Positions 1-8,484 are shown, numbered from the stretch's first letter. The stretch is 64,000 nt of DNA from Salinibacterium sp. SWN248 (GCF_015864575.1 NZ_JADYWW010000001.1:124001-188000); one strand, 5' to 3'. The notes: a model not told the origin generated them from the sequence alone. A program made the numbers and translations.

Positions 1-651
1 GAGATCCATTCCTCTCTCACCGAAGTGCGCGGAAAAGTACGTCTCGCTGTATTCCAATCGGCAGCGCTCGGCATCATTCCGCAAGCGCTCAGCATCATCG
101 CGAACGAGCACCCCCAGCTGCGCATCGAGATGACCCAGCGCGAGCCCGAAAGCGCCCTCTTCGAAACCTGGACGCGAGAGTTCGACCTCGTGATCGCGGA
201 ACAGTATCCCGGCCATGCCGCACCCCGGCATCCCGACCTCGACATGCTCCCCCTCTATGCCGACGAACTCTCGCTCGCTGTTCCTCACGAGAGCGGAATC
301 ATGAGTCTCACCGACACCACCCAGAGTGCCTGGGTGATGGAACCCCGAGGCACCGCATCCCGCCACTGGGCAGAACAGCAGTGCCGCCGCGCGGGGATAG
401 AGCCCGACGTGCGCTACGAAACCGCTGATCTTCAGGCCCACATCCGTCTCGTTGAATCAGGCCACGCGACCGCGATCTTGCCCGGTCTGGTCTGGGGAAC
501 GCGCACGCCAACCGTCGCCCTGCGGCCGATGCCCGGCCTTCCCCGACGCACCGTCTTTACGTCGGTGCGAGACTCGAGCGTCAGCCGCCCATCGATTGTG
601 GCGTGCCGAGAAGTACTCGAGCGGGTCGTTCTCGCGCTCGCGCCGGAGTAG
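1..651 (+). CDS. LysR-family transcriptional regulator, C-terminal part (5' end outside window)
   Basis: The frame is open from the first base of the window, so the start and the DNA-binding helix-turn-helix lie upstream. The 216 or so visible residues are the effector-binding domain. They begin with the typical 'G.VRLAVFQSA' strand and the 'II.Q.L..I..EHPQL' helix of LysR regulators, followed by a periplasmic-binding-protein-like alpha/beta fold. The protein ends normally with a stop at 649-651. It converges on the LacI gene, with only 28 bp between the two stops, so it is unlikely to belong to the sugar operon. The effector and targets cannot be read from this fragment. Confidence 0.85.
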   Translation, partial: EIHSSLTEVRGKVRLAVFQSAALGIIPQALSIIANEHPQLRIEMTQREPESALFETWTREFDLVIAEQYPGHAAPRHPDLDMLPLYADELSLAVPHESGIMSLTDTTQSAWVMEPRGTASRHWAEQQCRRAGIEPDVRYETADLQAHIRLVESGHATAILPGLVWGTRTPTVALRPMPGLPRRTVFTSVRDSSVSRPSIVACREVLERVVLALAPE

Positions 652-679
652 CCCCGTCCGCTTCAGCGACGAAACCTAG

Positions 680-1699
680 CTACGCAGAATCGCGGATGAC
701 GAGCTCAGTGTCGAGGGTCGTCACGGTGTCGACCGGTCGGTTTTCAATCAGGCCGACAATCATTTCGGCCATGCGTCGGCCCATCTCGACGGAGGGTTGG
801 CGCACTGTCGTCAGCGGCGGAGTCGCGGTGCTCCCATAGTTGTCGTCGTCGAAACCGACCACAGCGATGTCGGCGGGCACCGAGAGCCCGGCTTCACGGA
901 TGGCCGAGTAGGCGCCGATGGCCATCTGGTCGTTGGCGGCGAAGATTCCGTCGATGGGCTCACCGCGGGCAAGCAGCCGACGCATTGCCTCTGCTCCGGA
1001 GGGCGGCGAGAAGTCGCCGACTTCCACCAGGTCACTCGTGAGGCCGTGCTTGCCAAGGGTGGCGTGAAAAGCCGACAGGCGGTCAACGCCAGGGGGCATG
1101 TCTTGCGGGCCAGCGATCGTGGCCAGCTTGGTGCGACCGGAAGCGATCAAATGCTCAACGGCGGTGCAGGCACCAGCGAAGTTGTCGACATCCACGTAGT
1201 AGTTGTCGCCACCCACGTCGCTGAGCGGACGCCCGCCAAACACGACAGGCAGGGTGCGGCTGAGCTCAGAGTAGGAGTGGTCGCCGGTGTGGTGCGAGAC
1301 CACCAGAGCGCCATCAACGTTGCCGCCGAGGAGGTAGCGCCGCGTCTTGTGTGATGCGGCCCCTGACTCGATGATCATGTTGAGCGTGTAATCAGTGTCT
1401 TCGAGATACAGCGCAACGCCCTGAACGACCGCCGCGAAGAAGGGGTCGTCGAAGACCTTCGCCGCCGATTCCGGAACCACCATCGCGATGGCCTGCGTCT
1501 TGCGGCTCACGAGCGAACGGGCAGCGCGATTGGGCACGTAGTTGAGCTCTTCGATGGCGGCCTGAACGATAGTTGCTACATCCGCGCTCACCTTGGGAGA
1601 ACCGTTGACCACGCGAGACACGGTGGCGCGCGAAACGCCCGCCTGTGCCGCCACCATTTCGAGTGTCGGCATGGCCCCGCTGCGCAGTTTCTCCGCCAC
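680..1699 (-). CDS. LacI-family repressor of the beta-glucoside operon (CebR/BglR-like)
   Basis: About 339 residues with the LacI layout: an N-terminal helix-turn-helix (MPTLEMVAAQAGVSRATVSR, followed by VVNGSPKVS), a hinge helix (YVPNRAARSL) and a sugar-binding periplasmic-type domain ending 'PPLTTVRQPSVEMGRRM'. I chose the GTG at 1699 because it gives the usual family length and follows a GAGAG stretch; the ATG at 1672 would trim ten residues and also start just before the helix-turn-helix. The gene is 41 bp downstream of the GH1 gene on the same strand, so it is probably the last gene of the operon it controls. The three palindromes upstream of the binding-protein gene are the obvious operators. 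Cellobiose or another beta-glucoside is the likely inducer, by analogy with CebR. Confidence 0.88.
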   Translation of the reverse strand: MAEKLRSGAMPTLEMVAAQAGVSRATVSRVVNGSPKVSADVATIVQAAIEELNYVPNRAARSLVSRKTQAIAMVVPESAAKVFDDPFFAAVVQGVALYLEDTDYTLNMIIESGAASHKTRRYLLGGNVDGALVVSHHTGDHSYSELSRTLPVVFGGRPLSDVGGDNYYVDVDNFAGACTAVEHLIASGRTKLATIAGPQDMPPGVDRLSAFHATLGKHGLTSDLVEVGDFSPPSGAEAMRRLLARGEPIDGIFAANDQMAIGAYSAIREAGLSVPADIAVVGFDDDNYGSTATPPLTTVRQPSVEMGRRMAEMIVGLIENRPVDTVTTLDTELVIRDSA

Positions 1700-1740
1700 G
1701 AGCTCGCTCTCTATTAGAAGGTCTTGCCTAACCCTAACGA

Positions 1741-3162
1741 TCAGGAGGCCTTCTTCGTGGCAGCGATATGCGCTGCGTATTCCGTGGCGCTGCGCTTGGG
1801 GATGCGCTCTTGAGTGTCGTAATCGACGTACACAATGCCGAAACGTTTGTTGTATCCCCACGCCCACTCGAAGTTGTCGAGGAGCGACCACACGAAGTAA
1901 CCGCGCACATCGGCACCATCTGCAATGGCATCCGCCACAGCCTGGATGTGTTGCGCAACGTAGCTCGCACGCTGGGGGTCGTCGATCGTGTCGCCCTCAC
2001 GAGTGTCGTCGTAGGAGGCACCGTTTTCGGTGACATACAGCGGCGGCAACGTGGGGTACTCCTTGCCCAAACGAACAAGGAGGTGCTGCAAACCGCTCGG
2101 GTTGACTTCCCAGTCCATCGCCGTGCGAGGGAGGTCACGCGGGGGCATCGTCACGAACTCACTGCCGACAAACATCGAGCGACCGGGCTTAGTGGTTGGC
2201 CGAAGTCCGGGTGCTGCATCAGCGGGAGCGGGATGTCCACTCACGTTGTCGTCGTGGTAGTGATTGACGCCCAAGAAATCGATGGGCGCGGAGATGATCC
2301 CAAGGTCACCCTCCTGCACATGCTGCTCGAAGTTGTAGTCGCGCATGTCTTCGAGCACGTCAGCCGGGTAGGCCCCGAGCACGAGCGGCTCGAGGAACAT
2401 ACGGTTCCAGATGCCGTCGATTCGACGCGCAGCGTCGAGGTCAACAGGATCGTTCGGATCGTTGGGCACGGCGTTCGTGAGGTTCAGCGTGATGCCGAGC
2501 TCAATCTCGCGGCCCTTTTCGGCGGCCAGCTTGCGCAGGCGCTCGGCGGCGAGACCGTGCGCGAGGTGCTGGTGGTGCAGCGCGGCGAGGCCCTGATTCG
2601 GGTCAGTGAGGCCGGGAGCGTGTTCGCCCGCAATGTAGCCAATCAGCGAGGAGCAGAGCGGCTCGTTGAAGGTAGTCCAGTGGCTGACGCGATCGCCGAG
2701 CGCGGTGTAGACAGCTTCGGCATAGTCAGCGAAACGGTAGGCAGTTTCGCGATTCGCCCATCCGCCCTTCTCCTGAAGCGCCTGCGGCAAGTCCCAGTGA
2801 TAAAGCGTGAGCCACGGCAGGATGCCGGCCTCTAGCAGCGAGTCAACAAGTCGACTGTAGAAGTCGAGGCCCTCTGCATTGGGCTCGCGGTCGCCGGGAA
2901 CAACACGGGCCCAGCTGGTGGAGAAGCGGTAGGAATCGAGCCCCAGCTTCTTCATCAATTGCACGTCATCGTTCATGCGGTAGTAGTGGTCAACCGCAAT
3001 TTCGGGGGTGTCTCCGTTGGCAACGGCGAGCGGCTGGCGGGCATAGTGATCCCAAATGGAATCCTCTTTGCCGCCTTCGTGAGCTGCTCCCTCAATTTGG
3101 GCAGCCGCGGTGGCGGATCCCCAGAGGAAGCCTTTCGGCCAGGTGGTGGTGAGAGTGTTCAT
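1741..3162 (-). CDS. Family 1 glycoside hydrolase, beta-glucosidase
   Basis: 473 residues, the normal length of an intracellular GH1 enzyme. It opens with the family signature 'FLWGSATAAAQIEGA'. The acid/base glutamate sits in 'TFNEP' (about residue 167) and the nucleophile in 'YVTENG' (about residue 379). No signal peptide is present, so it should hydrolyse imported cellobiose or other beta-glucosides in the cytoplasm. The chosen ATG at 3162 shares one base with the permease stop (TAATG), which indicates translational coupling. An in-frame extension upstream would lie inside the permease gene and is not plausible. Gene order binding protein, two permeases, GH1, LacI is similar to ceb/bglC clusters of other actinobacteria. 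Confidence 0.93.
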   Translation of the reverse strand: MNTLTTTWPKGFLWGSATAAAQIEGAAHEGGKEDSIWDHYARQPLAVANGDTPEIAVDHYYRMNDDVQLMKKLGLDSYRFSTSWARVVPGDREPNAEGLDFYSRLVDSLLEAGILPWLTLYHWDLPQALQEKGGWANRETAYRFADYAEAVYTALGDRVSHWTTFNEPLCSSLIGYIAGEHAPGLTDPNQGLAALHHQHLAHGLAAERLRKLAAEKGREIELGITLNLTNAVPNDPNDPVDLDAARRIDGIWNRMFLEPLVLGAYPADVLEDMRDYNFEQHVQEGDLGIISAPIDFLGVNHYHDDNVSGHPAPADAAPGLRPTTKPGRSMFVGSEFVTMPPRDLPRTAMDWEVNPSGLQHLLVRLGKEYPTLPPLYVTENGASYDDTREGDTIDDPQRASYVAQHIQAVADAIADGADVRGYFVWSLLDNFEWAWGYNKRFGIVYVDYDTQERIPKRSATEYAAHIAATKKAS

Positions 3163-4073
3163 TAGCCTTTTACTGCTCCTGCCATGATGCCCGAGACGAG
3201 TTGCCGTCCGGCGAGAATAAAGATGAGAAGCAGCGGCAAGGTGGCAAGCACCGCTCCCGAAAGCACGACCGAGTAGTCCACGTATTTTGCGCTCTGAAGT
3301 TGGCTCAGCGCAACCTGCAGGGTCGGATTTTGTGGCGCGACCAGCAGAGGCCACAGGTAATCGGTCCACGCGGTCATGAACGTGAAGAGTCCGAGGATCG
3401 CCATGGCGGGGCGAGCTGCCGGAATCCCGACGCTCCAGAAGGTGCGGAACATGTTGGCCCCGTCGACACGGGCCGCTTCGATGAGTTCGTCAGGGATGAC
3501 ATCCACCAAATATTGGCGCATGAAGAACACGCCGAATGCTGTCACCAGCGTTGGCACAACAACAGCGCCGAGCGTGCCCGTCCAGCCGAGCTCTTTCATG
3601 AGCATGAACTGCGGGATGATGCCGAGCTGCGTTGGCACGGCGAGGGTTGCGATCACGAAGATCATGAGCCCTTCGCGGCCCTTGAAGCGCAGCTTGGCAA
3701 ACGCGTAGCCGGCGAGGGTCGAGAAGAAGATCACCGAGGTGGTGATGATCGTTGACACGATGATGCTGTTCAGCAGCGACTGCCAGAAGGGAACGGTCGA
3801 GAGAACCTCGCCGACGTTGATCCAGAAGCGACCGCCGGGCAGCAGCGGCGGCCAGGTTTCGGTGATGGCAGTGTTGTCGCTCGAGCCAACAACGTACGAC
3901 CACCAGAGCGGGTAGGAGCCGCCGAGGAAGAGGGCCATCAGCAGGCCATAAACAAGGAAGCCGGGGCGTTCAGCGAGTCCGCGTGCACGGCCTCGACTGC
4001 GGCGCTTCTCGTCGGCTACGGCCTGCTTGTCGGCGGCGCGATCGGGGGTTCGTGTGGGGCTCGTGGTGCTCAT
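3162..4073 (-). CDS. Carbohydrate ABC transporter permease, MalG/CebG type
   Basis: 303 residues with about six membrane segments after a basic cytoplasmic N-terminus. The cytoplasmic EAA loop is visible as 'IEAARVDGANMFRTFWSVG', which contacts the ATPase subunit. The C-terminal 'GAVKG' tail is typical of the MalG side of sugar importers. The ATG at 4073 overlaps the stop of the upstream permease by 4 bp (ATGA). It forms the transmembrane channel together with the protein at 4070-5182. No ATP-binding subunit is encoded in the operon. Confidence 0.92.
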   Translation of the reverse strand: MSTTSPTRTPDRAADKQAVADEKRRSRGRARGLAERPGFLVYGLLMALFLGGSYPLWWSYVVGSSDNTAITETWPPLLPGGRFWINVGEVLSTVPFWQSLLNSIIVSTIITTSVIFFSTLAGYAFAKLRFKGREGLMIFVIATLAVPTQLGIIPQFMLMKELGWTGTLGAVVVPTLVTAFGVFFMRQYLVDVIPDELIEAARVDGANMFRTFWSVGIPAARPAMAILGLFTFMTAWTDYLWPLLVAPQNPTLQVALSQLQSAKYVDYSVVLSGAVLATLPLLLIFILAGRQLVSGIMAGAVKG

Positions 4074-5182
4074 GAGCTCTTCTCCTCGTCTACGACGGAT
4101 ACCGCCGGTGCGCCTGTGGGGTTGGTAGCGGCGGGGCTTGCTGCGGCAATGGCGCGGTAGCGCGCAAGCTTCTTGGCCCGACGCTTGGAGATGACCTTCA
4201 CTTCGGTGGAGGCGATCTTGCGCGAGATCATGAAGTTCAGCAGTCCGATGCCGACGATGATCAGGAACAGCAGCCAGGCAATCGCCGAAGCCTTGCCAAA
4301 GTCACCGCGGTTGAAGGCCATGTCCCACAGGTAAAGCACGGTGGTTTGGTACTCGCGATGAGCACCACCGAGGTTGGCGCTGGTGGGATTGAAGAGCTTG
4401 GGTTCGGTGAAGATCTGCAGTCCACCGATCGTGGCGGTGATGATCACGAAGATCATGGTGGGGCGGATGCTCGGCAGTGTCATCGAGAAGAAGCGGCGCA
4501 CGGGGCCCGCTCCGTCCAGGGATGCCGATTCGTAAATGTCGCGGGGAACGGCCTGCATCGCGGCGAGCAGGATGAGCGCGTTGTAGCCGGTCCAGCGCCA
4601 GTTGACCATCGTGGCGATGGCGAAGTGGCTGGGAAAGACTTCGCTCTTCCACAACACGGGGTCAATATTGAACGAGGTCAGGATGTTGTTGATGAGCCCG
4701 TACTTTTCGCCGAACGCACTCGAGAAGATGATGGCGACAGCAACCGGGGTCACGATGTACGGGATGAGGATGCTCATGCGCCAGAACGTCTTGGCGCGCA
4801 GGTTTTGGTCGAGTAGGGCCGCGATGAAGACGGCGGCGACCAGCTGCGGAATCGCGCTGAGCAGGAAGATGCTCATGGTGTTGAAGAGCGAGTTCCAAAA
4901 GTAGGGGTCGTTCAGTTCGGCGACGTAGTTGTCGAAACCGATCCACTCGCCGGCGCCGCTCAGGATGTCCCAGTCGTTCAGTGACACCACGAAGGTGTAG
5001 ACGAGAGGGAAGAGCCCGATGAGTGCAAAGAGCACGAAGAAGGGGGCGATGTAAAGGTAGGGGGACGCCTTCACGTCGAGGCGACTCAGACGCTGCCGTC
5101 TGGTGAGCTGGGTGGTTGTGCGCTTAGAGCGCTGCTTCGCCTCGCCTGAATCAGGTCGCGGCGGGCTCGTCATCGTCGTCAT
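4070..5182 (-). CDS. Carbohydrate ABC transporter permease, MalF/CebF type
   Basis: 370 residues: a basic, Thr/Arg-rich cytoplasmic N-terminus of about 40 residues, then about six membrane helices starting 'YLYIAPFFVLFALIGLFPL'. The EAA loop reads 'YESASLDGAGPVRRFF'. A 40-residue basic C-terminal tail follows the last helix. It is the MalF partner of the permease at 3162-4073, with which it overlaps by 4 bp. It is separated from the upstream binding-protein gene by 69 bp holding a strong hairpin. Two ATGs are possible (5182, and 5173 three codons later); neither has a strong ribosome binding site. Confidence 0.9.
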   Translation of the reverse strand: MTTMTSPPRPDSGEAKQRSKRTTTQLTRRQRLSRLDVKASPYLYIAPFFVLFALIGLFPLVYTFVVSLNDWDILSGAGEWIGFDNYVAELNDPYFWNSLFNTMSIFLLSAIPQLVAAVFIAALLDQNLRAKTFWRMSILIPYIVTPVAVAIIFSSAFGEKYGLINNILTSFNIDPVLWKSEVFPSHFAIATMVNWRWTGYNALILLAAMQAVPRDIYESASLDGAGPVRRFFSMTLPSIRPTMIFVIITATIGGLQIFTEPKLFNPTSANLGGAHREYQTTVLYLWDMAFNRGDFGKASAIAWLLFLIIVGIGLLNFMISRKIASTEVKVISKRRAKKLARYRAIAAASPAATNPTGAPAVSVVDEEKSS

Positions 5183-5202
5183 GAGATTTCGCTTTCAAGA
5201 AG

Positions 5203-5237
5203 TGAGGCCCCCGGCAGAGGGGACGCCGGGGGCCTCA
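5203..5237 (-). terminator. Strong hairpin between binding-protein and permease genes
   Basis: Perfect 13-bp inverted repeat (arms 5203-5215 and 5225-5237, 9-nt loop), rich in G and C. In the direction of transcription it is not followed by a run of T, so it is more likely a partial terminator or an mRNA-stabilising element than a full stop. That would fit the usual need for more binding protein than permease. Confidence 0.7.
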
Positions 5238-5251
5238 ATTACTGCTGTGGA

Positions 5252-6565
5252 CTAGTTGAGGTCGAGGTTCTTCAGAACCTCAATCGCGTTGTTCCACGCG
5301 GTGTCACCGTCAACACCCGAGTCGAGTTCCTTGGTAGCGGGGCCGAAGACCTGCTCCTGGATAACTGAGTCGTTCGGGCCCTTGAACTGCGAGGTCACGC
5401 CTTCTGCACGCGATCCGAGGATCGTGCCGATGGGGGCATCGTTGAAGAAGGTGCTGAGCTCGCTGCCGCCGGTTACACCGTCGTCAGTCTGAGCTGCGAT
5501 AACGCTGGGGAAGGTTCCTGCAGCCTGGAAGGCAGCAACTTCGGATTCAGCGGAGGTGAGGTAAGCGGCAAGCTTTGCTGCCTCTTCAGGGTGCTCAGAC
5601 TGAGTCGGAACGGTCAGGAATGCGCCGCCCCAGTTTGCTGCTCCACCGGGGAAGACATCTGCGAAGTCCCAGCCAGTGCTGGCGTCTCCGCCTGCTGCTT
5701 CAACCTGTCCCTTGACGACACCGAGCATCCAGCCGGGGCACATGAACGTAGCGAATGAGCCATCAGTGAAGGCCTTTCCCCCGCCCCAGTCCCACGCGCT
5801 CTGCTGGCTGGAGAGTCCAGCTGCTGCGCCATCGGCGAGCTTGTCCCACTGCGACTGCAGTGCGGAGTTGCCTTCAACGTTGATTTCGCCTTCAGCGGTG
5901 TAGTAGCCCTCGTCGAGCTGGTTGACCATGGCGTTCCAGACGAAGCCGGAGTGGTCGTAGAAGGCCTTGCCGGTTGCTGCGTTGTAGTCCTTGCCGACCT
6001 GGAAGAATTCATCCCAGGTTGCGTCGTCGCCACCGAAGAGCTCGGCTACGGCGTCGCGGTCAGACGGCATGCCGGCTTCTTCGAGAAGTGCGCCGTTGTA
6101 GCAGAGGCCTTCCGGTCCGATGTCGGTTCCGTATCCGATGATGCGGCCGTCGGCGTCGGTGCCCTGAGCGAGCTTCCAGTCGACCCAGCGGTCCTTGATG
6201 TCGTCTGCGCCATATTCGCTGAGGTCAACGAATGTGTCGGAGACCTGCATGACCTGGCCGAGCCATCCTTCTTCAACGGCCTGAACGTCGGCGAGACCGG
6301 CGCCTGCTGCCTGCTTGGTCTTCCAGTCGGTCAACGCGTTTCCACCGGTGTCGATGTTCGTTGCCTTGATGGTGATGTTGGGGTTGTCGGCTTCGTACGC
6401 TGCGTACAGTCCGTCGAGTCCCATCGTGCCGAAGGTGGTCACGGTGAGGGTGATGGGGCCATCGCTGTCTCCACCGTCAGTTGCTGAACAACCGGTGGCG
6501 AGAAGAGCGAGAGATGCTGCGCCGGCGACGGCTGCAACCATCTTGGTGCGTCGTTGAGATTTCAC
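5252..6565 (-). CDS. Sugar ABC transporter substrate-binding lipoprotein (CebE-like)
   Basis: About 437 residues. The N-terminus is a lipoprotein signal: basic KSQRRTK, a hydrophobic stretch, then the lipobox LLATGC with the lipidated cysteine near residue 26. The mature part begins with 'ITLTVTTFGTMGLDGLYAAY' and has the size and layout of extracellular solute-binding family 1 proteins that take up oligosaccharides. I chose the GTG at 6565 because AAGGA lies 7 nt upstream; the GTG two codons earlier (6571) would touch the binding site. First gene of the operon, read from the triple-operator promoter. Substrate is inferred as cellobiose or beta-glucosides from the GH1 gene. Confidence 0.92.
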   Translation of the reverse strand: MKSQRRTKMVAAVAGAASLALLATGCSATDGGDSDGPITLTVTTFGTMGLDGLYAAYEADNPNITIKATNIDTGGNALTDWKTKQAAGAGLADVQAVEEGWLGQVMQVSDTFVDLSEYGADDIKDRWVDWKLAQGTDADGRIIGYGTDIGPEGLCYNGALLEEAGMPSDRDAVAELFGGDDATWDEFFQVGKDYNAATGKAFYDHSGFVWNAMVNQLDEGYYTAEGEINVEGNSALQSQWDKLADGAAAGLSSQQSAWDWGGGKAFTDGSFATFMCPGWMLGVVKGQVEAAGGDASTGWDFADVFPGGAANWGGAFLTVPTQSEHPEEAAKLAAYLTSAESEVAAFQAAGTFPSVIAAQTDDGVTGGSELSTFFNDAPIGTILGSRAEGVTSQFKGPNDSVIQEQVFGPATKELDSGVDGDTAWNNAIEVLKNLDLN

Positions 6566-6621
6566 GGTCACTTCCTTGTGAATGAGGGTTATTGGTGTCC
6601 GAAAGAGACCCCCATCAGGAA

Positions 6622-6635
6622 TGAGAGCGCTCTCA
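6622..6635. promoter_or_regulatory. LacI-family operator 1
   Basis: Perfect 14-bp palindrome TGAGAGCGCTCTCA with the central CG typical of LacI-family sites. It lies downstream of the predicted transcription start. It differs from the CebR/CelR box TGGGAGCGCTCCCA at one position per half. Confidence 0.85.
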
Positions 6636-6648
6636 CGATTGCAGACTG

Positions 6649-6678
6649 ATCCTATGAGAGCGCTCTCTCGAATGTCAA
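6649..6678 (-). promoter_or_regulatory. Promoter of the beta-glucoside operon
   Basis: On the minus strand a TTGACA -35 box (6673-6678) and a TAGGAT -10 box (6649-6654) are 18 nt apart. Operator 2 fills the spacer, operator 3 abuts the -35 box and operator 1 lies just past the start point. Any occupied operator would block RNA polymerase. Confidence 0.8.
6655..6668. promoter_or_regulatory. LacI-family operator 2
   Basis: Second copy of the palindrome (core GAGAGCGCTCTC at 6656-6667), placed exactly in the -35/-10 spacer. Its centre is 33 bp from the centre of operator 1. Confidence 0.85.
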
Positions 6679-6691
6679 GAGAGCGCTCTCA
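6678..6691. promoter_or_regulatory. LacI-family operator 3
   Basis: Third copy (core 6679-6690), overlapping the upstream edge of the -35 box. Its centre is 23 bp from the centre of operator 2. Confidence 0.85.
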
Positions 6692-6753
6692 CAAAAGCGA
6701 AAGTCATACGAATCGGTGCAAACGCTTGCTGTTGCCGGATGCCGCTTAACGCA

Positions 6754-6804
6754 CGACAACCCCCGCAGTGTCGCCGGCGTGCGGGCGAGATGCGGGGGTT
6801 GTCG
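6754..6804 (-). terminator. Hairpin terminator after the thioesterase gene
   Basis: Perfect 14-bp inverted repeat (arms 6754-6767 and 6791-6804, 23-nt loop) just past the stop of the leftward thioesterase gene. It isolates that gene from the sugar-operon promoter. No long T run follows, as is common in high-GC genomes. Confidence 0.65.
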
Positions 6805-6821
6805 GTGAAAACTGGAGGCGC

Positions 6822-7370
6822 TTACTCCCAGACGCTGGGCGCATCGGCGCGACTGACGGGCAGAGCAACATGATCAGCCCACTCCTGAACCCAGTCGGGC
6901 ATGACGGGTTGTTCGTCATCCCAGCCGATGGTTTCGAGAAGTTCGTCAACGCTGACGGTGCCTCCAGAGCTCCGCAGGAAGCGGGCGCGGGTCATCGCCT
7001 GGGCGTAGATCTGGCCGTCGACCACAAAACGTTGCTCGACAAAGACGGCCTTGTCGTCGTAGCCGACAACGCGCGATTCGAGCTGGAACTTCTTCCACAG
7101 ATCGAGCGACTTGCGAAAGCTGATGGTCTCATTGGCCATCACCGGGTAGAAACCTTTGGCCCGAAGCTTTTGCCAGCCGCCCGCACGGATCAGGAGGTCC
7201 ATGCGGCCGATGTCCATGATGGAGAAGTAGCGACCGTTATTCATGTGGCGCAGCAGGTCCACATCGGTCGGCAGAACCTTCATCGTCATGCTGCCCACAT
7301 CGGTGATGCCGAGGGCCGATCGTCGCGTGCTGAGGATGCGGTGCAGGATGGTGCGGAAGATCAGATTCAC
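6822..7370 (-). CDS. Acyl-CoA thioesterase, hot-dog fold (4HBT-like)
   Basis: 182 residues. The segment 'TDVDLLRHMNNGRYFSIMDI' matches the active-site helix region of hot-dog thioesterases (D...HMNNGRY). 'FRKSLDLWKKFQLESRVVG' and 'VEQRFVVDGQIYAQAMTRAR' are the following strands of the sheet. The family hydrolyses acyl-CoA or acyl-carrier thioesters; the substrate cannot be told. The GTG at 7370 is preceded by TAATCT with a 6-nt gap and no ribosome binding site, so the message is probably leaderless. Flanked downstream by a clear hairpin, it looks monocistronic. Confidence 0.82.
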   Translation of the reverse strand: MNLIFRTILHRILSTRRSALGITDVGSMTMKVLPTDVDLLRHMNNGRYFSIMDIGRMDLLIRAGGWQKLRAKGFYPVMANETISFRKSLDLWKKFQLESRVVGYDDKAVFVEQRFVVDGQIYAQAMTRARFLRSSGGTVSVDELLETIGWDDEQPVMPDWVQEWADHVALPVSRADAPSVWE

Positions 7371-7376
7371 TCGCCC

Positions 7377-7382
7377 AGATTA
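7377..7382 (-). promoter_or_regulatory. -10 box, leaderless promoter of thioesterase
   Basis: TAATCT on the minus strand, 6 nt before the GTG start. Confidence 0.6.
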
Positions 7383-7437
7383 GGGGAATCGTGATCGGCT
7401 CCCTAAATCGTTTGTAGGGATGCTCTAGCGCGTGGAG

Positions 7438-8346
7438 CTATTTCGCCCCAACAAAACGCACAACGGCCTGCACTGGCGCATGATCCGACGGCCAGCCGCC
7501 CGAATACCGCGTGACGTTGATGCCTGTCTGCAGGACGGTCACGTCGGGCGTTGCAAGCACCCAGTCAATTCGTTTGCGATTGTGCTTCGGCGGGCCGTAA
7601 TTGGGGAACGTTCCCCACACCTGGGTGAGACGCTCCTCGGCGGTGTTCCACGTGTCGACCAGCAGCCCGTTACCGGTCAGCTGGTCATAAGGGTGAGTGT
7701 CAGCATCCGTATTGAAATCGCCGGTCATGATGGTCGGATACGGAGTCGCCTGCACGATGTTTCTCAACGCGTCGGCAGAGCGAAGGCGCGCGGTGCGGGA
7801 ACGGTGATCGAGGTGAGTGTTTACGGCCTGAAAGTGGATGCCGGTGGCGAGGTCGCGGAAGATCGCTTCAACCACGACGCGAGGGGTGCGATTGCCCCAC
7901 GAGGTCGACCCCGGAACATTCGGGGTATCGGAGAGCGCAGACTGTCGCCACTCGACCACCTGCAAACGGGTCGAGTCGTAAAAGATGGGGCAGCCTTCGC
8001 CACCCGTGTTCCTCTCGCGACCGTGGCCGAGCGAACGATAGTGCTCCCCCAACGATTGGCCAACAAACCGCGCCTGAGTGAATAGTGCCTCTTGCACGCC
8101 GACCAACGCCGGTTGTTCGGCAGCGAGGAGACGTGCCATCAACGGCTTGCGGCGTCTCCACAGGTCAGGGCTGCGCGGCAAAAGTTCCGGACCGCGACGA
8201 CGGATGTTGTAGGTCATCACATGCAGACCGGGGGCATCGACGGGGCCGATCATCGAGCTACCGCGGGGCGGGAACGCCAGTTGGGGCTCACGCTCCGGGG
8301 CGAGCGCAGAAAAGTGCTTCGACCGTGGGGTGGTGATTCCCGTCAT
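7438..8346 (-). CDS. Endonuclease/exonuclease/phosphatase (EEP) family protein
   Basis: 302 residues with the DNase I-like fold. Motifs in order: 'HVMTYNIRR' strand, 'VGVQEAL' with the metal-binding glutamate, 'QAVNTHLDH', 'TIMTGDFNTD' with catalytic Asp/Asn, and 'SDHAPVQA' with the final Asp-His pair. No signal peptide is visible, so it is probably cytoplasmic. The family includes nucleases, sphingomyelinases and phosphodiesterases, and the substrate is not predictable here. The ATG at 8346 follows TAGGCT by 6 nt, a likely leaderless start. It is divergent from the nuclease-helicase gene at 8485. Confidence 0.88.
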   Translation of the reverse strand: MTGITTPRSKHFSALAPEREPQLAFPPRGSSMIGPVDAPGLHVMTYNIRRRGPELLPRSPDLWRRRKPLMARLLAAEQPALVGVQEALFTQARFVGQSLGEHYRSLGHGRERNTGGEGCPIFYDSTRLQVVEWRQSALSDTPNVPGSTSWGNRTPRVVVEAIFRDLATGIHFQAVNTHLDHRSRTARLRSADALRNIVQATPYPTIMTGDFNTDADTHPYDQLTGNGLLVDTWNTAEERLTQVWGTFPNYGPPKHNRKRIDWVLATPDVTVLQTGINVTRYSGGWPSDHAPVQAVVRFVGAK

Positions 8347-8351
8347 AGTTC

Positions 8352-8357
8352 CAGCCT
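8352..8357 (-). promoter_or_regulatory. -10 box, leaderless promoter of EEP gene
   Basis: TAGGCT on the minus strand, about 6 nt before the ATG at 8346; the intervening GGAACT could also act as a weak ribosome binding site. Confidence 0.55.
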
Positions 8358-8484
8358 AAGGCGTGGTGTGGTGTTTCGGTGGGGTCGGGCGCGTGAAATG
8401 CCTCGCCGCAACGACTTGTCGATCTGCGCGGTTGCGGCACGGGTCAACGACGATGTCGCTCCCCGGCCATATTCTGATCGGGAC

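Noticed and set aside
6622-6691. CRISPR-like short repeat array
   Set aside because: Three 14-bp palindromes with unequal spacing placed on a promoter; these are operators.
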